Shown here: positions 56,901-64,000 of the stretch, piece by piece
How the letters are laid out: the number at the start of each line of letters is the position of its first letter
How positions within the stretch are numbered: the first letter of the stretch is position 1
Source: Asterias amurensis
Taxonomy: Eukaryota > Echinodermata > Asteroidea > Forcipulatida > Asteriidae
DNA length: 64,000 nucleotides
Direction of reading: 5' to 3'
Assembly (NCBI RefSeq): GCF_032118995.1
Contig: NC_092668.1
Coordinates: forward strand, 10,519,501-10,583,500
Position numbers and translations under genes: made by a program
Notes under the pieces: model-generated
The model's input: only the letters and a program-made list of their open reading frames with translations
Told to the model about the DNA's origin: nothing
The model's database searches: none

Positions 56901-59900
56901 AGAAATGGATTTACGCAACTCTCCTGAAAACATTGCTCTGTGATTTCAACTTATTTCTTAAAAACATGACCACTAATATAGCTGAAACGTTAACATGTAA
57001 GTTATACTACATACATCTTAATTCACTATGAGTAGGAATTCATGTCATGCACGAAAATGTGATCAGAACTTGTATCAACACGATTATGTTTGTTTTCTAC
57101 GGAGCTCTGGTAGTGCCATCAAACACAATGAGAAACAGGAGTCACTACACCGTAGACCATCCTTAAAGGCAGTGGACACTATTGGTAATTACTCAAAATA
57201 TTTATCCAAAAAAACCTCACTTGGTAATGAGTAATGGGGAGAGGTTGGTAGTATAAAACATTGTGAGAAACGGCTCCCTCTGAAGTGATGTAGTTTTCGA
57301 GAAAGAAGTAATTTTTCACGAATTTGATTTCGAGACCTCAAGTTAAAAGTTTGATGTCTCGAAATCAAGCATATAAGAAGCACACAACTTCTTGTGACAA
57401 GGGTGTTTTTTCTTTCATAGTTATCTCGCAACCCCAACGACCAATTGAGCTCAAATTTTCACAGGTTTGTTAAGTTATGCATATGTTGAGAACCACCAAG
57501 TGAGAAGACTGGTCTTTGACAATTACCAATACTGCCACTGCCTTTAATTTGTGAAACTCACCTGTTAGTTCGGTTATTGTAAACAGCTCAGGTTCAGCGT
57601 TCTGCGTTATGACCACTGCGTCCACAATGACATTGGCTGACAAGACACGAGATTTGGTATAATCAATATCCGGGAATTGATTCCCTGCGTTAGCATTTAT
57701 AATAAGAATGCGGTCACCGGTCGTATCGACGCTATAATCTTCCAACATCTGTAAAATAAAACATAATGGACAACATTTTAAATTTTAGTTCAGATATTTA
57801 TTTAAAAGTATGGTGGCCCTTAGTGGTAATTGAACTTAAATAATTACGTCAATGGGCGACTTTTACGACGATTGGTGGCAGCAGACTTATTACAAGGTAA
57901 ATTCCATTGTTCCCGGTCATGTGCACATGCTCAGACCTCCTCTGCTTACCAGTTATCATGCTATTATGCCTTTTTCTTTGAATTGGGAAAAAAATAATGA
58001 TGCCATATATCAACCGATGCCCTTATTATCTTCATTTGTTAATACGAAGTATGCAAACATGTATTAAAACTTGATGGACATTGAAATGTTCACACCACAC
58101 ACCGATCTTGGATGACTTCAACTGGCCCCATTTGTTTTGAGTTTTTCCTGTTTTCACGGCAAACGAGAAAGTATGGTTTCCCGGTGAGGCCATACATGGA
58201 AGAAACATCTGCAGTGACTACAAGTGTTCTTTGAGACTCTGTGTATGACTGTATAGCCAGCAGTTGCCTTCATTTTATTCAAAATATTTTTTTATTAAAT
58301 TTTTAAAATTACCATGGTAACTTGCACAAAATAAAAAAAAATAAAAAAATATAAAAGTGTGAATAATTACTGGCTTCAAAATCTGATTTCTATTTATTTT
58401 TTTTCTATTTTTTTTCTTAATATTTATAATAAAGCGTATAAATAAACAGTGATAATTGAATCAACAAGCTGATGTTTAAATTTTAATATAAATAATAGTA
58501 TTGAAACGAGGGTTACAAAATAAAAATCTCCAAAAATATTAGAAAATGATATAAGGCACAGGCTTCTTTAAGCCTCGGTATTTTTTTTCAAGAATGCTCA
58601 GCAAAACATTCAGTCACATGATTTTGATCATCATAACTTGTGAACTGAAATAGCGTTTGATGAAACTTTTTCAATGGGCAAATATTTTTATATGGCCCCA
58701 ACATTATGACATATTTGTGTACCTTGTAGAAATGCCTAAAATACCAAACTTTTTCCATTTACAAGTGCAAATGACCAGTGGAGCCTTACGTGTTTCTAAG
58801 TTTTGGTCAAAGAAGAGGAGACTCTTTGCTTGGCGAATAAAACCACACAATTTTTATCTTGGGACTGTTTACATCACGCACAGAGAGGTAAAAGATTTGC
58901 CACGATATTAGGGACACCTCGAAAACAGGACCTCCTACGATACGTAAACAATGGAAGTTTACCTTGTAAGCTTGCAGCCACCTATAGCGTTCCAAAGTCT
59001 CCCAAATTTGTGACCACACAGTCTTTGCTATATTGCTTGAACATTACCAAAAATTTCACGATTTGTGTCCTAAGTGGTACATTTGACGCCATAATAGTTA
59101 AAATAACTATAAAGTTCTGTTACATTCGCATTTTATAAAATTAGGTATTTGTTGTAAGAATCCCTTCTATAAGTTTCAAAATAACATCAAAATCGGATCC
59201 AAACGAAGCAAAAGGCCAAAGTGCGTCACCACATGACATTTGTCTCAGATTTTGACCACAGCATAAAAACTTTAGCCTATACATCTGACGTCACACTGCG
59301 AGGCTCGGGTATAACGCCCGAGAGTGGCCTGTAGCCTAGTTCAATCCCCATCCATAATCACCTTTCACCTACATTTATTGCACAACCAGTCCGAATCCTA
59401 AATTACAACATTGGGTGCGTTCGTTTAGCTTCCCTGGGTCGACCCCAGTCTGCCCCGGTACGTCCGAATAGCTTTGACAGGACTCACCCGGGTCAGCCCC
59501 CAGTGCCCTGCTTGTGGAGTGGGTCACTTGGGGGTGACCCGAGGTGCATGCCGTCACCACGAGATGGCGCGTGTGATCGTTCGATTAGCTCTTGTCAGGG
59601 GCTCCCCCGAGTGAGCACTGTGGGGTCGACCCAGGGAAGCTTATCGAACGCACCCATTTTAATGCAAGTATACTGTACATAATACACATGTGGACACTGC
59701 ATGCAGACGACCGAAAGTAAGCTTCTGCGTTTTGATTGGTCCGAGGTGATGTTTGTAAGCTGCACCAACATCACCTCGGACCAATCAAAACACAGATAAT
59801 ACGTAAAGTTTTACGTCACTGCTCGTCTATCCAATGACATCACTGTATCCAATGAAATCACTGGTTATGAAAAGCAAGTCCCTGTCTTGCGGATAAGGAA

Positions 59901-62642
59901 AGGCACCAGTCTAAAAGAACCAAGTCTTACCACAGTTGCTTTGTATAGCGCGTCCCCTACAGACGTGTGTCCATACGGATTGGTTGGTAGTACACTGACT
60001 AGAGTCTGACGGTCTTCGTCGGACTGTATTTTTGTGAAGCCATCAATAAGACGATCAGCCACGTTGTGGTAGCGCATGAGAGCGATTGAGGCACCGATAG
60101 GGGCCTCCTGCAAGATGAAAGCAGTCACTGCACTCATCATTCTCTCCAATGGCTCTCCCTGAAAAAAAATATTCACCAAGAATAATACACTCTGCTGAAC
60201 ATAAACACCAGAACCTGAGTTCGGTGCTCATATCCGCTCGACCACGACACGCAATATCCGGAGGTCGTTAGTTCTAGTCCCGCTTAAGCAAATCTGTCTA
60301 CGTTCAATCCCAAATAACTAATACCCAGTCATTTTTTCCTTGTGCTCAGTTGTCGTTTATTACTCGATACTAAACAAACATATACCGCAATAAATTATCC
60401 ATGCAAACTTCTTCGAAAGGAATCCCAACTCAAAATAGTTTAAACTATCAGCAACTGCAGGGCGTCTCACCAAGTAAGTTTTTTTTTGGTAATCGGTATT
60501 TGGAGTATTTACCAATTAGTGACACCACCTTCAATACTAAAGATAGTAATATTGAAGTCTTATATAGCGCACGTATCTACCAAACAAAGTACTCAAGGCG
60601 CTGAGTATATACAAACTTTCAGAAAAATGGGTTATTGATGTGATTAATTCTGAGACCTACTTTATGTAACACCTTAAATAACCCTTATGCACATGACGTC
60701 ATTTCAGTAGGGCGCCCTCACCTAGAGGTCAAAAGGAGGTTGTTCATTGGCCAATCCTGTGCGCCGCGCGTACAAATCTGTGCGTTTCGATTGTTTCGTC
60801 ACCGTTTTTCCACTAAGATGGCGTTGCCGCTGGCGATGCCGCTGGATGACGTCAATGCATAAGGTCTATAAGGGTTTACAAGTTGCTATGGCGCATACAG
60901 CAGCCACAGTCAGGAACACCGGGGCGATCCCGTTCTCTTTTCGATGTGTGCACTTTGTTCTTTTCAACGCGTTACACAACACACTTGACCAACGGTTGTA
61001 CATCCCATCCGAAAGATGAAGTAATGGTTAAGTGTCTTACTGAAAAACACATATTATGTCAAGACTTGGAGATTCGAACCCCATACTCTGCTGATCAGAA
61101 ACACCATAGTTTGGATCCGGTGCGGTTACACGCTGGGCCAAGACACAAATCAAATCAATATTGCAATTGTCTTTAAAGGTTAAATAAAGTAAAGTTATAC
61201 CAGCATCTTCCGAGATGTTTCCAACAAGAGGACCAACTTGCTGTCGTTTTGCTGTACGATGTTAAATATGGGCAGCAATTCACTTTCATCTCTAAACTCA
61301 CGCGGGGGGTTGCTGCCATCTAAAATGAATAAAAAGTAGAAAAACACAGCTCAACGAATAATTCGTTGCAAAGTTATGTCGTCAATATTCGCATCGTATG
61401 TAAGTATAAACGATATAAAGACGTGAGTTTTTGAAAAGTTTTTTACAACACCAATAACAAAACGGGAGATTTTACAGACATGACTGCAGTGAGTTTGTCC
61501 TCAAAAAATTGTTTTATTTTCAGTTATTTGATTTGAAAGCTGAAATTCGTATGTTTCGATATGTTTCCATTCATTGTTTTAAGCTTCGTATAGACTTTTT
61601 TTTGAAATATAACTTCATCTGTGACAAATATAACGGTTTTTTGTTTCTGTTTTCCTTTTTTTTACCATAGAGAACTTCGTCAGAAGAAGGCCCTCGGACT
61701 ATTATAGGCAGTGGACACTATTGGTAATTACCAATAGCGATGGTTAAATTTTCACAGGTTTGTTATTTTATTTTTGTTTGTTATTTTATGCATTTGTTGA
61801 GATACACCAAGACGATTGGTTTTTGACAATACTACCAATAGTTTCCAGTGTCTTAAAGTAAAACGATTATCTTTTTCACCCTCTGAAATTCCGTATAATA
61901 CCCATGGAAATACCTCATTACGAAATGACCGCAAATTGTTTAGTTTACTTTACCCTTAAGATCGGTGTGTTTCTTCATCACATCCCAGTTGCTTTGCCGG
62001 TCGCAGAGTCGATTATGCTGGTTGGATGCCTCGTGATTGTGTAATGTTGACACATTTGTCGGGTCTGAATCGCAGAAATCTGTGACCTATTTAATGACAA
62101 AAATATGGGCTCGATTTCACAAAAGATATTATAAAATGATCATTAAATGTGTATCAATAATTATTGCTTAGAAAAATGATTGACATTTCACACGAGGTTG
62201 TGTGCTTTAAGATGCTTGATTTAGAGACCTCACGCGTGAGGTCTCGAAATCAATTCAAAAATTTTACTGATAAATTACTTCTTTCTCAAATACTACGTTC
62301 CTTCAGAGGGAGGCGTTTATAGCTCACAATGTTTTATACAATCATATCTCCCCATTGCTCGTTACCAGGTAAGTTGTTTTGCTAGCAATTATTTTGAGTA
62401 ATTACCAACAGTGTCCAGTGCTTTTACCTCTCAGCTAAATGTATCGCAGGCCCCTTCCCTTACTTACAGTGTCATATTTTCCCAGTCCGTACATGACGGA
62501 TGACGTGGCTTTGTGCTGACTTTCTGTGGGGACGAAGCGACAGTCAACCTCGAACCCAACACTAGAGTTACCGTAACACTCCCGTTGTGATATTCCGTCA
62601 TCATCTAACTTCATAGGTTTGCCTGTGATGTTAGCAGAGCAT
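47957..62642 (-). CDS. CLCA-family protein (calcium-activated chloride channel regulator type), C-terminal 830 aa
   Basis: Twelve minus-strand exons: 62,468-62,642, 61,954-62,086, 61,201-61,319, 59,931-60,158, 57,562-57,748, 56,221-56,333, 54,748-54,865, 53,881-54,002, 51,765-52,050, 50,984-51,154, 49,762-49,998 and 47,957-48,561. They run in phase to one stop. First come the cysteine-rich end of the CLCA N-terminal domain (CSANITGKP, ECYGN, VDCRFVPTESQ), then a VWA domain (about residues 125-290 of the visible part), and a beta-sandwich with ADITKHDGIYSGCFTNYTV. A fibronectin III-like part follows with PPGKITDLRVV and WTATGDDFDSGK. Last are a Thr/Pro stalk, one membrane helix (about 757-779) and a 50-residue tail. 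CLCAs are secreted or anchored proteins that cleave themselves and modulate chloride conductance. Odd: the VWA metal site is lost (LLETSRKM where DxSxS is expected; INANA where the second Asp is expected). The protease exons lie beyond the window. Confidence 0.88.
48607..48747. repeat. R8 foldback with CTCF-like arms, last CLCA intron
   Basis: GGCTTTATGGGACGCTTGG then TGGCAGCAGACC, facing AGTCTGCTGCCACCGAGGGC. It begins 46 bp upstream (in the intron) of the last CLCA exon. Confidence 0.8.
48820..48990. repeat. R9 foldback
   Basis: GGGCCTAATTTCATAGAGCT facing AGCTCTATGAAATTGGTCC, with AAGCAAAATATATTGCTT-type arms. Subtype of 54,520. Confidence 0.75.
49285..49745 (+). mobile_element. tRNA-type SINE split by a GGGTGCGTTCG foldback
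   Basis: Head TCATGGCCTAGCGGTTTAAT and GGAGTCCCAGTCGTGA (B-box-like). Body resumes after 49,554. Tail GTGGCCTCCTGGCCTTG, then TGTCTGGCGACTTGC and an A-run. Foldback at 49,400-49,554. The tail matches the LINE end at about 39,510. Confidence 0.7.
49400..49554. repeat. GGGTGCGTTCG foldback, near-perfect
   Basis: GGGTGCGTTCGTTTAGCTTC with CGACCCCGGTGTGTGGCG on the left arm, and the inverse on the right. About 155 bp, loop at AGATAATTACC. Confidence 0.9.
50502..50880 (+). mobile_element. tRNA-type SINE
   Basis: Head TGTCGTGGCCTATCGATTAA and B-box-like GGTTCGAGTCCCAG. Body CCTTCGGATGG and AAAAGAACCCAGTGCAC. In a CLCA intron. Confidence 0.7.
52229..52595. repeat. Long form of the GGGTGCGTTCG foldback
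   Basis: GGGTGCGTTCGATTAGCTTC at the left and AAAGCTATCGAACGAACCC at the right, about 367 bp. The interior (GTGACCCACTCCACAAACAG and more) is shared with 59,413-59,655. A piece with GCGCATATCACAATCACAGA inside may be a further insertion. Confidence 0.75.
52880..53160 (+). mobile_element. Penelope-like element remnant with hammerhead-like motif
   Basis: 52,907-52,955 reads CAGTCTACTGGCGATGACTG, then GAGCAAGCTAGTCGAAACG and TTGAGAC. The order CGATGA, a hairpin of GACT facing AGTC, then GAAAC is the pattern seen in the terminal repeats of Penelope-like elements that carry hammerhead ribozymes. Further on, CATGGTGTTACCGCAAAC (about 53,092) is shared with the hairpin repeats at 40,600 and 62,880. 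No reverse transcriptase is present. Confidence 0.5.
54138..54240. repeat. R8 foldback, partial
   Basis: GAGACTTTTGGGACGCAAGG then TGGCAGCAGAC on the left; the right arm is cut short after TTACATAGTAAGTCT. Confidence 0.65.
54520..54713. repeat. R9 foldback
   Basis: GGGCCCAATTTCATAGAGCT facing AGCTCTATGAAAGTTGGCCC. It ends only 35 bp before the CLCA exon at 54,748. Confidence 0.8.
55043..55414. repeat. R1 palindrome
   Basis: TTAAAGGCAGTGGAAAC to GTGTCCAGTGTCTTTAA, core shortened. In a CLCA intron. Confidence 0.8.
55500..55760. repeat. Foldback related to 26,425-26,600
   Basis: ATGGGCGCTTTCCCGGATCC and the word GTTGACCCC match, in inverse, GGGGTTAACAGTGAAGGGG with CCGGAAAAACGCCCAT near 26,480-26,515. 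The centre is around ATCACATGTGGT. Family unknown. Confidence 0.5.
55960..56190 (-). mobile_element. LINE or SINE 3'-end fragment
   Basis: ATAATAATAATGCATTTATA then AAATGCGCCATC and GCATTCCGAGGCGCAGAACA. On the minus strand this resembles the GCGCTTTGAGAC-type 3' ends of echinoderm non-LTR elements with an (ATT)n tail. A similar short piece lies at 60,545-60,605. Confidence 0.5.
56401..56781. repeat. R1 palindrome
   Basis: TTAAAGACACTGGACAC to GTGTCCACTGCCTTTAA, core GAGACCTC facing GAGGTCTC, TTAA at both ends. Confidence 0.85.
57163..57547. repeat. R1 palindrome next to a CLCA exon
   Basis: TTAAAGGCAGTGGACAC to CCACTGCCTTTAA. It ends 15 bp before the 3' end of the CLCA exon at 57,562, so the donor of that exon is nearly touching the element. 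Confidence 0.85.
57853..59012. other. CLCA intron with two R8 remnants
   Basis: R8 pieces at about 57,853-57,930 (GGTGGCAGCAGACTTATTAC) and about 58,911-59,012 (ACGTAAACAATGGAAGTTTA, right arm GCAGCCACCTATAGCGTTCC). The rest is AT-rich with no exon seen. Confidence 0.55.
59413..59655. repeat. Long form of the GGGTGCGTTCG foldback
   Basis: GGGTGCGTTCGTTTAGCTTC to GAAGCTTATCGAACGCACCC, with interior GTGGGTCACTTGGGGGTGAC as in 52,229. Confidence 0.85.
60206..60300 (-). mobile_element. SINE head fragment
   Basis: The minus strand reads GTGTCGTGGTCGAGCGGATA then TGAGCACCGAACTCAGGTTC, the tRNA-like head of the SINE family. The body is lost. Confidence 0.55.
60905..61145 (-). mobile_element. tRNA-type SINE, minus strand
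   Basis: The minus strand reads GTGTCTTGGCCCAGCG, then GGGGTTCGAATCTCC (B-box), CACTTAACCATTACTTC and CGGGATCGCCCCGGTGTTCC. In a CLCA intron, about 55 bp from the exon at 61,201. Confidence 0.65.
61705..61857. repeat. Remnant R1
   Basis: Both ends are present (GGCAGTGGACACTATTGG and CCAGTGTCTTAAAG), but most of the interior is gone. Confidence 0.7.
62180..62427. repeat. Partial R1
   Basis: Central hairpin GACCTCACGCGTGAGGTC and the right arm to AACAGTGTCCAGTG. Left arm missing. Confidence 0.7.
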
Positions 62643-62773
62643 CTGGATAGGTAAACGATAAGTTCGTGACAAAAACAAAACAATCCATAATAAACACGGA
62701 ATTTGAAGAGTGCACTTTTTATTCAAAACAGCTTTCTCCAAGAGAGGATCAGAGCATTTTGATCTAAACGTCG

Positions 62774-62955
62774 AGTTGAAACGGTTCTTTTCAGAACGAC
62801 TTGAAACCAACGGTTCTTTTCAGAACCACTTGATAGAAGTGGTTCTTTTCAGAACTCGTTGAGAGATAGTCAATACATGGTGTTACCGCAAACCTTTCCA
62901 TATCGTTTTTCCAGCATGCAAAGTTTCAAATCCTATTTGTTTAAAACATGTTCAT
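62774..62955 (+). repeat. Repeat with three histone-type hairpins
   Basis: GGTTCTTTTCAGAAC occurs three times (about 62,780, 62,811 and 62,840), the middle one complete as GGTTCTTTTCAGAACC with CCAAC before it. It is followed by GAGAGATAGTC, then CATGGTGTTACCGCAAAC and GCAAAGTTTCAAATCCTA, as at 40,600-40,675. Confidence 0.8.
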
Positions 62956-63177
62956 GCTTTTGGCCAGTTCCTTGCTGAAGAAAGTAAACGTTGTGTAATC
63001 ACTCTTAAAACAAATGGCAATAAAAACATTTGGTTATAGGAAGCTAACATCAGCTTTCCAGTATAACACATTTCACTTCGAAGTAATTTGGTTATTATTT
63101 AAAATATATATAAGTTTGTATGTCCCAACATTTGAATCTGAGACGCGTTACTGCAGGATTTTTCTTTCTGCGTGGAC

Positions 63178-63547
63178 TTAAAGCCATTGGACACTTTCTG
63201 AACAAAACACAAATTTAAAGCTCACAGATTTACTTACAGGGTTTACAGAAGGTATTGGTAAAAGACTACCCTTGAAAAAAATTATTCCATGAAATGCTTT
63301 ACTTGTTAAGAAAACATTACAACAATATCAATTCTCGATATCGAGAATAAAAGATTTATTTTTAGAGACATGTCATGACACGGCGAAACGTGCTGAAACA
63401 AGGGTAGGTTTTCCCGTTATTTTCTCCCGACTCCGAAGACCGATTGAGCCTAAATTTTCACAGGTTTGTTATTTTATATATAAGTTGTGATACACGAAGT
63501 GTGGGCCTTGGACTGTAATGTTTATTGATGTTGTGCGATTGCTTTAA
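63178..63547. repeat. R4 palindrome
   Basis: TTAAAGCCATTGGACACTTT to ATTGCTTTAA, centre ATTCTCGATATCGAGAAT, body CATGTCATGACACGGCGAAA. Confidence 0.85.
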
Positions 63548-63827
63548 CCGCTATGGATTTCGGCGATATCTCAACAAATGCAACCACTTTGAAGTGAAAT
63601 GTCCAAATGTTATTTGTACTATACATTTGTGGAGGATTTAAGCGTTCGAAACGGTTTTTTTCGAAATCAAAGGTATGCTATAGTTCCTCTAGTTTGTATG
63701 CAATTATTCATTATGCATAACTCATAGGTTATATCTGATTAACTTATTGGAGCTTTGCACCGCAGATAACGATACTGTACTGAATTTATTTCTGCTTTCA
63801 ACCAGCCTTATAAGTTGTACAATAAAA

Positions 63828-64000
63828 AACGCTGAACACTATTGATAATTCTCAAAGCCCAGTCTTCTCATTTGGTGTATCTCAACATATGCATCAAATA
63901 ACAAATAAAACCTGGGAAAATTTGAGCTCAATCGGTCGTCGAAGTTGCGAGATAATAATGAAAGAAGGAAAAACATTGTCACACGAAGTCGTGTGCTTTC
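63828..64000. repeat. R1 copy cut by the window end
   Basis: Reads AACACTATTGATAATTCTC, then CTCAATCGGTCGTCGAAGTT and CACACGAAGTCGTGTGC at the edge. Confidence 0.75.

Overview
This window is eukaryotic nuclear DNA, most likely from an echinoderm and probably a sea star. The evidence is three intron-rich animal genes, echinoderm-style CR1/L2-like LINE and tRNA-SINE fragments, and very many short palindromic (foldback) elements. There is no complete rRNA or tRNA gene and no CRISPR array. All exon models were read by hand from splice sites, reading phase and protein family pattern. Each model is phase-consistent throughout, but none was checked against transcripts.

Layout. (1) 1-24,706, minus strand: two tandem paralogous genes for small secreted F5/8 type C (discoidin) proteins. 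The left copy B has coding exons from 2,144 to 12,013 (239 aa). The right copy A runs from 16,316 to 24,706 (244 aa). Each has five coding exons at matching positions and phases. The duplication includes the 3' flank: 1-2,143 is collinear, with gaps, with about 13,380-16,315. Each copy has its own private transposon insertions and the other copy acts as an empty site. Copy B carries a roughly 2.7 kb LINE in intron 2. Copy A carries a roughly 620 bp hexanucleotide array in intron 4. (2) 24,707-36,491: intergenic sequence and/or 5' intron, dominated by repeats, including a tandem array hit by a SINE that was itself hit by a foldback element. (3) 36,492-42,485, plus strand: a complete five-exon tetraspanin (438 aa) of the eight-cysteine TspanC8 class, closest by eye to TSPAN33. 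It has an unusual glutamine-rich cytoplasmic N-terminus of about 180 residues. (4) 47,957-62,642 and beyond the right edge, minus strand: the last 12 coding exons (830 aa) of a CLCA-family protein with VWA, beta-sandwich, fibronectin III-like, transmembrane and cytoplasmic regions. The N-terminal protease exons lie outside the window.

Repeats. At least eight unrelated palindromic families begin TTAAAG and end CTTTAA, and several sit head to tail sharing one TTAA. Another family carries CTCF-like motifs in both arms. A further family carries hairpins of the histone-mRNA 3' end type. The three genes have no obvious shared pathway. They encode a secreted lectin-like protein pair, a membrane scaffold and a secreted or membrane-anchored CLCA, all cell-surface or extracellular products.
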